Made by a program: the position numbers and the translations under genes
Source of the DNA: Micromonospora sp. PLK6-60
GTDB taxonomy: Bacteria; Actinomycetota; Actinomycetes; Mycobacteriales; Micromonosporaceae
DNA length: 64,000 bases
Direction of reading: 5' to 3'
Assembly (NCBI RefSeq): GCF_019890675.1
Contig: NZ_JAIOAA010000006.1
Location: 1 to 64,000 of the forward strand
Part shown: positions 40,815-48,952 of the stretch, one piece after another
Layout: each line of letters begins with the position of its first letter
Position numbering within the stretch: position 1 is the stretch's first letter
Notes under the pieces: generated by a model
What the model saw: only the letters and a program-made list of their open reading frames with translations
What the model was told of the DNA's origin: nothing
Database searches by the model: none

Positions 40815-41425
40815 GAGCTCCCCCAGTCCCCAACGGGGCCGGGCCGCTCAGGTTGCTGGTCGTCGCCGGATTCCTTCGATTCCCATTCCTCGGCCAGCTC
40901 GTCCCAGTAGTCGGCGGTCAGTCCGCGCCGGCCGTGGGTCAGCCAGCCGGCATTGTCCCGCTCCAGGTGCAGCCCCAGCTCGGCGAAGTGGTCGATCCAC
41001 GGGCCCGGCTCGGCACCCAGTCGGGCCAGCGCCGCGTTGATCGGCCACTCGGCCCGCGGCCCGTCCAGCATGCCGTCGAAGCGGGGCCCCCAGGTGACCT
41101 CGCCGCCGAGCCAGACCATCGCCGCCTGGTGGCCGGCGCCGCCGGCGAACTCGGCCTCCAGGTACGCCACCGGCCCCTCCCGCGACCACCGGCCCAGCAA
41201 CTCGGTCAGCGCCGGCGAGAGCAGCAGGTGGAACGGCCGGTCCGGGCCGGGGTCGTCGGCGGCGAAGTCGGGCAGCCCGCCGGTCAGCTCCTCGACCAAC
41301 TGCGGGGTCACCGGCAGCAGGGCGAAATCCTGCCGCAACGCGGCCAGCACCGCGTGGTCCAGGCCCTCGGTCCGCTCGCGCAGCAGCTCCGTGTCGGCCA
41401 CCACCGCGCTGAGCTGGTAACTCAT
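40811..41425 (-). CDS. Conserved hypothetical protein, acidic and soluble
   Basis: The product is 204 residues with no signal peptide or membrane segment. It starts MSYQLSAVVADTELLRERTE and ends with an acidic tail (DELAEEWESKESGDDQQPE). It contains YLEAEFAGGAGHQAAMVWLG and WPINAALARLGA, which look like blocks of a conserved actinobacterial family I cannot name. GAGAGG precedes the ATG at 41425. It is co-translated with the secreted protein downstream through a four-base overlap. An immunity-type or binding role for the pair is only a guess. Confidence 0.66.
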   Translation of the reverse strand: MSYQLSAVVADTELLRERTEGLDHAVLAALRQDFALLPVTPQLVEELTGGLPDFAADDPGPDRPFHLLLSPALTELLGRWSREGPVAYLEAEFAGGAGHQAAMVWLGGEVTWGPRFDGMLDGPRAEWPINAALARLGAEPGPWIDHFAELGLHLERDNAGWLTHGRRGLTADYWDELAEEWESKESGDDQQPERPGPVGDWGSS

Positions 41426-41720
41426 CCGGTCCTCTCGGTGTCCACAGGCTGTGCATGGAACATGTGTACGACGGGGCCCGGTGTCGCCGGAGTCCCAGTC
41501 GGACCGTACCGGGACACACAGCGAGGCGTTCCACTGCCAATATGACCCCGATGCGGCGCGCGCGCCGCCGTCACGGGGGATCCACACAGACGGATAGCGA
41601 GCGAAGCCCGGCGTACGCCGGGTTGCTCGTCGTGCCCGTCGGTTTCCTCCTGCCGGCGGACCGCGTTGCCGTACCCGGCCCGGTCACCGGGCCGGGGCCC
41701 ACCCGTCAGGAGGAGAACTC

Positions 41721-42914
41721 GTGCAGGACCAGCGCTCCAACCGTCGTTCACTGCTCCGGGCCGCGGCCGTCACCGCCGCCGGCAGCGCCGTCGCCGCCCC
41801 GGCGCTGGGCGGCATCACCCCCGCCCAGGCCGCCGGCCTCGCGGCCAGCGGCGCGATCCCCTGGGTCGGCAAGGCCGGCTCCGGGGCCCCCTTCATCGCC
41901 GACGACGCCGTCGGCGCCCAGGCCGCCATCAACGCCGCGCTGGGCAGCGGCGCGCAGCAGGCCGTCTACGTCGCCCCCGGCGAATACCTCGTCAAGGGCC
42001 CCGTGGTGCTCTACGGCCGACAGGCGCTGATCGGCGCGGGGCCGATGGCCACGGTGCTGAAGGCCACCACGGGCTTCAGCGGCACGGCTCTCGTCACCAC
42101 CCCGGCGGGCGCCTACACCCACTCCCGGCAGTGCGTCACCGACATCGGCCTTGAGGGGGCCAACCTGGCCGCGAACGGCATCAACTTCCAGATGAACGCC
42201 GACCCGACCACGTACGGGCCGGACCCGGCGCCCTGGCTGACCCGGGTCTTCGTCAGCCGCACCACCGGCGACGGCATCTACCTCGGCGGCACGTACGCCG
42301 GTGGGATGCGCGAGTTCAAGCTCACCGACTGCCGGGTGGAGAACGCCGGCGGATGGGGCTACAACCTCCAGTCCTCGGACGGCTTCGTCAGCGGCTGCTC
42401 CTGCCAGGGCAGCGACGCGGGCGGCTACCTGATCGGCGGCGGCAACATCAAGGTGTGGGGCAGCAAGGTCTACGGCACGGGCACCGCGACGACGGCCGGC
42501 CCCGGGTTCCGGCTCGCCTCCTCGCGCGCCACAGTGGTGGGCTGCGAGGCCCAGGACGTCGCCGGCAACGGCTTCGAGATCGTCGGTGCGAACTGCACCA
42601 TCTCCGGCTGCACCGCCGACTCGACCGGGTGGGGCACCGCCGCCGGGGCGACCGACCTGAACTCGGCGGGCTTCCACGTCGCCGGGTCGGCGGCGAGCAT
42701 CGAGGGCGGCTCGTTCCAGCGGGCGAACGGTGGCCCCCGGTGGGTCCTCGGCGTCGGCGCCAACGTGGCCGGCATGCGCACCGCGCTCTACCTGGCCAGT
42801 GGGGTCAACTACGTCTCCGTCCGGCTGGTCACCGGGGCGAACAAGCCGGCCCCGTTCCAGCGCCTGATCACCGGCACGGCCGGCGCCAACTCGTCGATCT
42901 CGGTGCTCGGCTGA
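41721..42914 (+). CDS. Secreted right-handed beta-helix protein with Tat-type signal
   Basis: The product is 397 residues. SNRRSLLRAAAVTAAGSAVA (about 5-24) has twin arginines followed by a hydrophobic run, fitting export by the Tat system. The mature part is a series of beta-helix coils (pectate-lyase-like), for example DAVGAQAAINAALGSGAQQAVYVAPGEYLV and repeated GFRLASSRATVVGCEAQDVAGNGFEI-type turns. No catalytic residues of a known pectinase are clear. It probably binds or cleaves a polysaccharide outside the cell. AGGAGG leads to the GTG at 41721 and a strong terminator follows. Confidence 0.8.
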   Translation: MQDQRSNRRSLLRAAAVTAAGSAVAAPALGGITPAQAAGLAASGAIPWVGKAGSGAPFIADDAVGAQAAINAALGSGAQQAVYVAPGEYLVKGPVVLYGRQALIGAGPMATVLKATTGFSGTALVTTPAGAYTHSRQCVTDIGLEGANLAANGINFQMNADPTTYGPDPAPWLTRVFVSRTTGDGIYLGGTYAGGMREFKLTDCRVENAGGWGYNLQSSDGFVSGCSCQGSDAGGYLIGGGNIKVWGSKVYGTGTATTAGPGFRLASSRATVVGCEAQDVAGNGFEIVGANCTISGCTADSTGWGTAAGATDLNSAGFHVAGSAASIEGGSFQRANGGPRWVLGVGANVAGMRTALYLASGVNYVSVRLVTGANKPAPFQRLITGTAGANSSISVLG

Positions 42915-42931
42915 CGCTTCCCGCGGCACGA

Positions 42932-42963
42932 CGAAGGCCGGTCCGTAACCAGGCCGGCCTTCG
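42932..42963 (+). terminator. Terminator of the beta-helix gene
   Basis: CGAAGGCCGG (42932-42941) pairs with CCGGCCTTCG (42954-42963). It follows the stop at 42914 and precedes the LPXTG gene promoter. Confidence 0.82.
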
Positions 42964-43031
42964 GCCGCCCCCCCCACGTGACCTCACGCTCTGTTAGCGT
43001 CCCGCCATCCCCCTGCCGAAGGACGTGATCC

Positions 43032-44660
43032 GTGCCCGCCCACGCCGCGACGAAGCTGGTTCGATCTCTGGTGGCGCTCTGCCTGGCGGCCCTCGTCGGG
43101 GCGGCCGTCCCGACACCCGCGCAGGCGGACTTCCCGCCGCACCTGCGGGCGTGGACGTTGTCGGTCCATCTCGGCGAGGGTGGCGCACCCGGCAAGCAGA
43201 TGTGGCTGACCTGGTACGGGGCCTACGCCAAGTCCGGCACGATAACCCTGGACCTCGGCGAGGCCGCCGCCCTCGCCGAGCTGAGCGTGGCCCCCGACGC
43301 GCTGAACGGGCCGGACCACGAGTGTGTCCAGCCGAGTGCCGCCGTGCTCACCTGCGAGGTCGGCGAGCTGGATGGGGAGCACCACCGCATGCCGATCCGG
43401 TTCACGCCGAAGGCGAGCGCGCGGTTCGGTGACGCGGCCACCTTCACGGTCAGCGCCCGGCCCGCGGGAGTGACCAGGGTCGAGCGGACCACCGTCGACC
43501 TGGCCATCAAGGACGGTCCGGATCTGGTGCTACTCGACCCGGAGCCGTTCACCTTCCCCAACTACCCGATCGTGCCGGCCCCGGCCGGGACGACCCGGCA
43601 CCAGCCCGTCCGGCTGACGAACGCGAGCGACAAGCCCAGCCGGGGCGTGACGATGTGGTTCCACGCACCGGTCGGGGTGTTCCCCGGTTCGCACTCCAAC
43701 TGCCGCTACGGCGAGCCGTACCCGTGGTACCGGGTCGTCGCCTGCGACTTCGACGTGCCGATCGAGCCGAACCGGACGTACGAGGTGGTCGGTGGCCTGG
43801 ACGTCCGGCTGGCGCCGGACGCGGTGGGTGACTTCCTGACCTGGACCGAGGTCCTGCCGCTGGGGGAGTCGATGCCGGAGTGGTCCCAGCTGGAGCTGGT
43901 CCCCGGCAGCGGGCCCGAGCTGGCCATGCGGGCGATCCACGCGCAGGCTGCCGACTTCACCGAGATCGACTTCATGGACAACTTCGGCGCCGTCAGATAT
44001 CGCGTCCGCAACCGGTACGACGTGATCGCCGTGGGCGCCACCCTTTCCGGAGCGGTCGGCACGCTGGTGGACGTCCGGGCAGGGGTGCGGATCTCCGGTA
44101 AGGCCGCGCTGACCGGCGCAAACAGTGCCGGGCGGGACCTGACGGCCGAGATCCGGTTCCCGGACTGGGTCCGGGTCGTCACCCCCGATCCGACCTGTGC
44201 CGACTACTCGAACACCCACTACGCGTGCCCGATCATGGCGGAGAAGTTCGGCCCCGACGAGGAGCGGCTCTTCGGGTTCCGGGTGGAGATCACCAAGGCC
44301 GGTGGCGCGCCGGGTGAGGTCAGCCTCCGGCTGAACGAGCGCCTCGCGGAGCACCCGCAGGACACGCGCAACGACCGGGCGGAGATCGGTTATGCCGCGG
44401 CCAGTCCCAGTCCCAGCCCCAGCGTGACCGTCGGCCCGACGGCCAGCCCGTCCGGGCCGGCGCCGGGTCCGTCGACCGGTGGACCGGTCGACGTCACCCC
44501 GTCCCCGACCGAGCCGGGTGGCCTCGGCGGCGGCCTGCCGCGTACCGGCATGTCGAGCGCGGTGATCTGGTCCGGCGCGGCCCTGGTGCTCGCCGGCGCG
44601 GTGCTCCTGCTGGTCACCCGCCGTCGCGGCCGGACGACCGAGGCCACCGACCAGGGCTGA
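43032..44660 (+). CDS. LPXTG-anchored surface protein
   Basis: The product is 542 residues. A signal peptide (LVRSLVALCLAALVGAAVP, cleaved near PAQA-D) leads into a large beta-rich ectodomain built of Ig-like or CARDB-like repeats (for example VRLTNASDKPSRGVTMWFHA). A Pro/Ser/Thr stretch precedes the sorting signal LPRTG (about 501), a hydrophobic segment (SSAVIWSGAALVLAGAVLLL) and the basic tail TRRRGR. A class E or similar sortase would join it to the wall. The GTG at 43032 is preceded by AAGGACG. Its terminator is the hairpin that once ended the tRNA-Ser transcript next to attL. Confidence 0.87.
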   Translation: MPAHAATKLVRSLVALCLAALVGAAVPTPAQADFPPHLRAWTLSVHLGEGGAPGKQMWLTWYGAYAKSGTITLDLGEAAALAELSVAPDALNGPDHECVQPSAAVLTCEVGELDGEHHRMPIRFTPKASARFGDAATFTVSARPAGVTRVERTTVDLAIKDGPDLVLLDPEPFTFPNYPIVPAPAGTTRHQPVRLTNASDKPSRGVTMWFHAPVGVFPGSHSNCRYGEPYPWYRVVACDFDVPIEPNRTYEVVGGLDVRLAPDAVGDFLTWTEVLPLGESMPEWSQLELVPGSGPELAMRAIHAQAADFTEIDFMDNFGAVRYRVRNRYDVIAVGATLSGAVGTLVDVRAGVRISGKAALTGANSAGRDLTAEIRFPDWVRVVTPDPTCADYSNTHYACPIMAEKFGPDEERLFGFRVEITKAGGAPGEVSLRLNERLAEHPQDTRNDRAEIGYAAASPSPSPSVTVGPTASPSGPAPGPSTGGPVDVTPSPTEPGGLGGGLPRTGMSSAVIWSGAALVLAGAVLLLVTRRRGRTTEATDQG

Positions 44661-44690
44661 GGAAGCGTCGTCCAGCGGTGGACACGAGTC

Positions 44691-44717
44691 AGGGCCGGTC
44701 CCGTGGGGGCCGGCCCT
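44691..44717. terminator. Hairpin between LPXTG gene and tRNA remnant
   Basis: AGGGCCGG (44691-44698) pairs with CCGGCCCT (44710-44717). A near-identical hairpin lies at 60991-61018. It was probably the terminator of the original tRNA-Ser(GGA) transcript on the minus strand, and it also ends the LPXTG gene. Confidence 0.7.
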
Positions 44718-44740
44718 GTCGTTTGTCCTGCTCAAGCGAG

Positions 44741-44794
44741 CGGAGGATACGAGATTCGAACTCGTGAGGGTGTTAACCCAACACGCTTTCCAAG
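44741..44794 (-). pseudogene. tRNA-Ser(GGA) 3' fragment; left attachment site (attL)
   Basis: This 54-base stretch matches the 3' part of the intact tRNA-Ser at 61042-61126 from the anticodon loop to the discriminator base, with one mismatch (T for G at 44774). The 5' half of the tRNA is missing. The longest uninterrupted identity, AACCCAACACGCTTTCCAAG (44775-44794), covers the anticodon arm and is the likely crossover core. The fragment is the displaced chromosomal 3' end left by integration. Confidence 0.88.
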
Positions 44795-44889
44795 TCTGTC
44801 GTTCGCTGTCCGGCGAGGGCCGTTGAGGTCTGGGGCAGCGGTTGATCGTGAAATCTGACCTGCCTGGATCCGTATGAACCTGGCCGAAC

Positions 44890-44909
44890 GAGACGACAAC
44901 TGAGACGAC
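44890..44909 (+). repeat. GAGACGAC direct repeats near attL
   Basis: GAGACGACAACTGAGACGAC contains two copies of GAGACGAC 12 bases apart. The 16-base piece GAGACGACAACTGAGA also occurs at 60951-60966 near the other end. Such repeats near both ends may be arm-type integrase or excisionase sites. Confidence 0.5.
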
Positions 44910-44912
44910 GGG

Positions 44913-46196
44913 TCACTGCTGCTCCCTCTCATCGTCCGCAGTGTCAGCCACCTCGTGGTCGGCAGCGTCAGGCTCCCAGTCGAGATCCTCACTGTCGTCG
45001 AGAGGTACATCGTCTGGCCTCGCTGTCATGGCGTCACCCACCCCCAAAACTGTCGTGAAGAGAGTGGTGCTGACGGCGGACCAGGGGAGCCGTCTGTCGC
45101 GGCGATAGATCTTGACATCCCATTTCTGAGCCAATGCATATTCAACGGATCGCTCGATTCGGCCAACCGTACTGTTTGCGGCCTGCTTGCGAGTGACGCC
45201 GCCGCGTTGAAAGTAGGCCGCGCTGTCCTTCGTGGCTCTCCAGATGAAGTTATATACCGCGCCGAGCGCGAACGATTCGAGCGCCTCTGCAAGAACGTTA
45301 CGTGTCCGATCCCCAGGAGAGAACTCGAAATTATATTCCTCCATGCACAGCTCTAGGTAAGCGAGGGCCTCTTCGAGCATCACTCGATCCCATTCGCTCG
45401 CCCATTGCATCTGCCAGGAGTCCGGCCAGGGGCGGGTCAACGCGCCCTTGATTCCCTTGACCAGAGTTGCATTTACGGATCCGGTTGGGCCTTGGCCTCG
45501 CGCTGTCCATCGGACGCGATCAACGTAAATCCCCGGTTGTTCATCGCCTTCACTGTTGGCGACCCAGCCGAACGCCTTTGGCGGGGTAGAGGGATGGACG
45601 TAAATCTTTCCGGAATTCCAAAGCTCCGTCAGTCTGCTGCGGCCGTCTTCGGGGCGGGCGGAAAAGATGCTTCCGCTCCATGAGTCGAGTGGTATGGAGC
45701 ATGTGTAATTCTCGTCTATAGGATTTCGGAAAAGCGCCAAGAGGGTTACCACCTCTCGGAGGCTCAATTGTTCGATCTCTAGCGGATCCAGATCTCTATA
45801 CCCGAAACGAGCATTGATCTCATCGACAAGCCGTTGCTGGCGTTCGGCTGCGGCTAGCTTCTCTGCCTCTTCCTTAGCTGAGCGACATTCCTTGCATACC
45901 AGTCGGGTGAACGCAGCAGATCGCCGGTTCTGATCGAACTCACTGCGGCTTGCTGTGATCATCTCGATCCCGCAATCATCACAGAGCGTCTCAGGGTCAC
46001 GTGCTATGACGATCTCCCGGAGTCTTTGCGTGAGAATGATCTGCGAAATCCCGGCGCTAGTAGTCACCTCTCTGACGGGACGTTTCCAACTGCCGTCGGC
46101 ATCCACTTCCCAATAGCTCCTGGCGATATCCCTGTCGGTCGGGTCTTCGCTGAGGAACTCAAGTTCAACGGCAAGGCGAGTCTCGTCGGCAGTCAC
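44913..46196 (-). CDS. Unrecognised cargo protein with CxxC/CxxC motif
   Basis: The product is 427 residues and is not assigned to any family. The N-terminal part has a possible HTH (SAGISQIILTQRLREIVIA, about 47-65) followed by a zinc-type motif CDDCGIEM ... CKEC (about 72-104) and a charged helix (EEAEKLAAAERQQRLVDEIN) that may form a coiled coil. The middle and C-terminal parts contain DSWSGSIFSARPEDGRSRLT and FALGAVYNFIWRATKDSAAY; the tail is very acidic (DDVPLDDSEDLDWEPDAADH). Base composition is visibly less GC-rich than the surrounding chromosome. AAGGTGG precedes the GTG at 46196. The position next to attL is a typical cargo slot. Antiphage or regulatory functions are possible but unsupported. 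Confidence 0.72.
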   Translation of the reverse strand: MTADETRLAVELEFLSEDPTDRDIARSYWEVDADGSWKRPVREVTTSAGISQIILTQRLREIVIARDPETLCDDCGIEMITASRSEFDQNRRSAAFTRLVCKECRSAKEEAEKLAAAERQQRLVDEINARFGYRDLDPLEIEQLSLREVVTLLALFRNPIDENYTCSIPLDSWSGSIFSARPEDGRSRLTELWNSGKIYVHPSTPPKAFGWVANSEGDEQPGIYVDRVRWTARGQGPTGSVNATLVKGIKGALTRPWPDSWQMQWASEWDRVMLEEALAYLELCMEEYNFEFSPGDRTRNVLAEALESFALGAVYNFIWRATKDSAAYFQRGGVTRKQAANSTVGRIERSVEYALAQKWDVKIYRRDRRLPWSAVSTTLFTTVLGVGDAMTARPDDVPLDDSEDLDWEPDAADHEVADTADDEREQQ

Positions 46197-46248
46197 TGCA
46201 CCACCTTACGAGAGTCGGCACCCGCAAGGAAGGTGTGAATGCTCATCT

Positions 46249-46806
46249 CTATGCATGCATATCGCTGGGAAGCAGGTCAGGCGGTATCTGGTCTCGTGTG
46301 ATCACCTGCCCAGGTCCGATGAAGCGGCGGGCAACCAGGAGTCCCGCTTCGTGAGCCTCAATGCCGGCATGACTCGCCGAGGCGTCCGCAATCAGCCATG
46401 GTGTTAGGTTTTGCTCGAACGCGTCCACTGCGCCCTTCAGGACGCAGCTTTCAGTTGCGATCCCACAGAAATAGAAGTGGCTCCACTCTTTCATGCGGAA
46501 CAGTTCTATGCCTTGGGCGGTGAAAGGGGTATAGGCTGTTTTATCGAGCATGGTGCCGTTAGATAGGTACGGTAGCAATTCGGAGACCACATCGATATCC
46601 GGTGAGGATTGAAGCCGTTGCCAGCCGAAAAAGCGCTCGAAGGGGCTGCCGGGATAGTTGAGGTACCGGGTGAAGAGTGTGTCGCCGCCGGCTGCCTGCC
46701 ACCGGCGCACAAGGTCGGCAACGACAGGAACGATGTGCGCTGACTTCTCGCGTACGAAGCCGTTTTGCATGTCGGTGACGACAAGTACTGGGCGACCCGA
46801 TGTCAT
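46249..46806 (-). CDS. Isochorismatase-like cysteine hydrolase
   Basis: The product is 185 residues. The catalytic triad of the family is visible: Asp in VVTDMQNGF (about 8-16), Lys in LDKTAYTPF (about 88) and Cys in CGIATESCVL (about 115-124, nucleophile in ESC). These enzymes hydrolyse isochorismate, nicotinamide or other small amides; the substrate here is unknown. It follows the XRE gene after four bases (TGA-ACCA-ATG), so the two are co-translated. Its AT-rich codons match the other left-end cargo genes. Function as a signal-degrading or detoxifying enzyme controlled by the regulator is inferred. Confidence 0.87.
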   Translation of the reverse strand: MTSGRPVLVVTDMQNGFVREKSAHIVPVVADLVRRWQAAGGDTLFTRYLNYPGSPFERFFGWQRLQSSPDIDVVSELLPYLSNGTMLDKTAYTPFTAQGIELFRMKEWSHFYFCGIATESCVLKGAVDAFEQNLTPWLIADASASHAGIEAHEAGLLVARRFIGPGQVITRDQIPPDLLPSDMHA

Positions 46807-46810
46807 TGGT

Positions 46811-47977
46811 TCAACCTCGTTCCGTATCGCGGAGGGTTTCGATGGATTGGTCTAGGGCTGGCATTAGATCACACGTCCGCAGAATCGCTCGGCGCATCGC
46901 CTGGTGCTGTCCGGTCTCCCGTAGGCGGGAAACAGTGAGTCGGGAGCGTACTCCACGAAGGTAGCGCCATCCATGTTCCGGCGGCACCTGTGGATCGCGG
47001 CCCTGCTCGACCTGTCGGGCAATCGCGTCGCTATACGCCCACATGGATTGAATCGCAAGCTCGCAGGCGATCAACTCAGCTTCCGTTAGGGAGCGCTCGG
47101 CTGAGATCGGGTGATACACGAGGCCGGACCATGAGGCGTAGCCTGCCGAGATTCCCCGTACGCCAAATGATTCGATGCCTACATGGTCGTACGTTTCGGA
47201 TAGCAACGACTGCTCGATCAATTCCGCATGCGCCAAGTGTTCGTCATCCATGGCTCGGCCACGGTGCAGCAGTACCTTCGGTGTCGACATGATGCGTAGC
47301 GCCGTTTCTAGCAACTCAGCCGGCCACGCTGACTCAACGACCCACTGAGCGCCGAGGACATACACCGCTGACTCGTCCTCGGCAGGCGCGATGGGTGCGA
47401 GGTAATCGATGGCCCACTTTATGTTGTCGCCGTACGACACTTCCCGCCAGGCGGCGAGTGCTGCGATCGTGGACAACTGGACGTGCTCGACAAGGTGAAA
47501 GATTGCCGACCCGCACGGCCAGACGTACAGGGTGCAGTCGCCTTCCGGGTGCTCGACGGGAGTCGAGTAGCAGGTGTGCCACTGTCCCACGGCTGGCGTG
47601 CAGCCGGCGCTTTCGCGTAGCCGGGCAGTGCCCTCAGCGCCGACAAACGCTGTCACGAACTTGTGGGATCGCGCGGTGAAGTGCGGGCGATCCTCAGCGC
47701 TGCCCGTCAGCTCGCCGAACAGGTCGTGAGGCTTTGCGTCGTACGCCAGGCAGTAGAGCTGGCGGTAGATCGGGTCGGTGACCGCCACGCGCCCGGTCTC
47801 GTGGCGGTACATCGCCTTTTCGATGGCCTCGACCGTGGGTGTCTCCCGGATGCCGCGTTGTTGGCCTACGCGGTGCAGCTCCCGCGCGGCGCGCTTGCGC
47901 GACTCCCAGCCGACCGCCTTGCGGCGGTTGACCAGCACAAGATTCGGTTTGAACTGCCGTGGGACCTCATTGGACAT
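46811..47977 (-). CDS. XRE family regulator of the AICE left end
   Basis: The product is 388 residues. The N-terminal 75 residues hold an XRE-type DNA-binding domain (SRKRAARELHRVGQQRGI ... EKAMYRHETGRVAVTDPIYR) of the kind common in Streptomyces and Micromonospora accessory regions. The long C-terminal domain has TLYVWPCGSAIFHLVEHVQL and ELIACELAIQSMWAYSDAIA and probably senses a ligand or partner. AAGGA precedes the ATG at 47977. The isochorismatase-like gene follows directly. Paired TACAAC-N5-GTTGTA operators lie about 400 bases upstream; this protein is one candidate reader. Confidence 0.84.
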   Translation of the reverse strand: MSNEVPRQFKPNLVLVNRRKAVGWESRKRAARELHRVGQQRGIRETPTVEAIEKAMYRHETGRVAVTDPIYRQLYCLAYDAKPHDLFGELTGSAEDRPHFTARSHKFVTAFVGAEGTARLRESAGCTPAVGQWHTCYSTPVEHPEGDCTLYVWPCGSAIFHLVEHVQLSTIAALAAWREVSYGDNIKWAIDYLAPIAPAEDESAVYVLGAQWVVESAWPAELLETALRIMSTPKVLLHRGRAMDDEHLAHAELIEQSLLSETYDHVGIESFGVRGISAGYASWSGLVYHPISAERSLTEAELIACELAIQSMWAYSDAIARQVEQGRDPQVPPEHGWRYLRGVRSRLTVSRLRETGQHQAMRRAILRTCDLMPALDQSIETLRDTERG

Positions 47978-48105
47978 GGGCCGTGTCCTTCGTGTCCGTG
48001 CGTAGGACCTGCCCGTATCGCTGCCCGGCGGGCAGTCTCATTGGCAGGCGAGCAAGGTGCCGCCGCGAACGGGAGCCGAGGACAGGAGGCACCTGATGAT
48101 CCGAC

Positions 48106-48327
48106 CTAGCCGGCGGTTCCTCTGCGTGGCCTCTCGGCCTGCCACTTCCGGACGGTCTCGGGCTGCCACGCCGGGGACCGGCCGAACATCCGGTCGGGCG
48201 CGGGAGCCTGGCCGCGTGAGACGTAAGAAGCCCAGGTGGCGCGACTGATCGGGGCACCTACCGACGCGAGGTAGGTGCGTACGTGGTCCGTCGTCCACCA
48301 GTCGGTGGGCAGGTCAGCGTCAGTCAT
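48106..48327 (-). CDS. Small HTH (MerR/excisionase-type) DNA-binding protein
   Basis: The product is 73 residues. It starts MTDADLPTDWWTTDHVRTYL and contains SRATWASYVSRGQAPAPDRM, a winged-helix pattern seen in excisionases and HTH_17 proteins, with conserved RSPAWQPETVRKWQAERP. It is probably a DNA-binding control or recombination-directionality factor for the element. The ATG at 48327 has no clear ribosome binding site. Two palindromic operators lie 40-80 bases upstream, so it is likely autoregulated or controlled by the XRE protein. A second excisionase-like gene is at 58372, so the roles may be split. Confidence 0.78.
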   Translation of the reverse strand: MTDADLPTDWWTTDHVRTYLASVGAPISRATWASYVSRGQAPAPDRMFGRSPAWQPETVRKWQAERPRRGTAG

Positions 48328-48362
48328 CAGTACAAGCCTACGTGGTACGTGTGCTTGCGCGA

Positions 48363-48409
48363 ATACAACGTGGAGTTGTAGCGTCACGGATACAACGCCA
48401 CGTTGTATC
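48363..48409. promoter_or_regulatory. Paired operators TACAAC-N5-GTTGTA
   Basis: Two copies with the same geometry: TACAAC-GTGGA-GTTGTA (48364-48380) and TACAAC-GCCAC-GTTGTA (48391-48407). The second extends to a perfect 21-base inverted repeat, GATACAACG-CCA-CGTTGTATC (48389-48409). Centres are 27 bases apart. They sit between the divergent HTH gene and the DUF6284 operon, so they are probably the main switch between maintenance and transfer, comparable with the KorSA-type control of pSAM2. Confidence 0.72.
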
Positions 48410-48636
48410 CCGCCAGTTGGGGTCCGGGGAAGGCAGTGCGTAGCAGCACTGCACGCCTACGTCCCGCTGCGCGATTGGTCTTTGAGAACTTCACAGCAGA
48501 AGCGCCGCGTAGATCCGTCTGCGGCATCCCCGCCTTGAGCCACACGGTGGCCGACCTTGGTCGATCCCAAGCGAGCGGGGCGAGTGGGCCGGATCTTGGC
48601 GCGCGGTTTGGGCTTCTGCCTTTTCTTCCTGTTCGT

Positions 48637-48671
48637 CCCGTGGGTGCGGCCGGTTTGGTCGCACCCACGGG
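48637..48671 (+). terminator. Leader hairpin before the DUF6284 operon
   Basis: CCCGTGGGTGCG (48637-48648) pairs perfectly with CGCACCCACGGG (48660-48671) around an 11-base loop. It ends 20 bases before the GGAGG of the DUF6284 gene. In this place it could act as an attenuator of the transfer operon or as a terminator of upstream transcription. The pyrimidine-rich run TTTTCTTCCTGTTC lies just before it. Confidence 0.55.
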
Positions 48672-48706
48672 GCTTCCCACTTCATCGACTCTCCCGGAGG
48701 TTTCCC

Positions 48707-48952
48707 GTGAGGAAGCGCCTCGCCCCTGTCACCGCCGAGCCGACCGCCGCCGACCTGGCGGCGATCGAGGCGGAGTGGCCGCTGATCGCGGCCGAGCTGG
48801 ACGTGCTCGACGCCGAGATCACCCTGATCTACGCCGAGGACCACGGCGGCCCGACCGCCTTGGACTGGCGACGCCTGCGCCGGGCCGAGGCCCGCGTCAC
48901 CCGCGCCGCCGCCGACCTGACCACCCGCACCGACCCGCACCGCGCGGCCTGA
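48707..48952 (+). CDS. DUF6284 family protein
   Basis: The product is 81 residues, mostly helical and acidic, starting [20 protein letters not shown] and including [20 protein letters not shown] and [19 protein letters not shown]. This is the pattern of DUF6284, a small protein found almost only in actinobacterial integrative elements. GGAGG six bases upstream fixes the GTG at 48707. It is the first gene of an operon; its stop overlaps the next start (TGATG). Function is unknown. Confidence 0.82.
   Translation: MRKRLAPVTAEPTAADLAAIEAEWPLIAAELDVLDAEITLIYAEDHGGPTALDWRRLRRAEARVTRAAADLTTRTDPHRAA

Noticed and set aside
44741..44794. Second functional tRNA-Ser
   Set aside because: The 5' half (acceptor, D arm and anticodon 5' strand) is absent, so it cannot fold as a tRNA; it is the att remnant.
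48403..48706. Upstream extension of the RRQL and DUF6284 frames
   Set aside because: The extended reading crosses the operator and leader hairpin; GGAGG six bases before the GTG at 48707 and the TGATG junction set the true starts.
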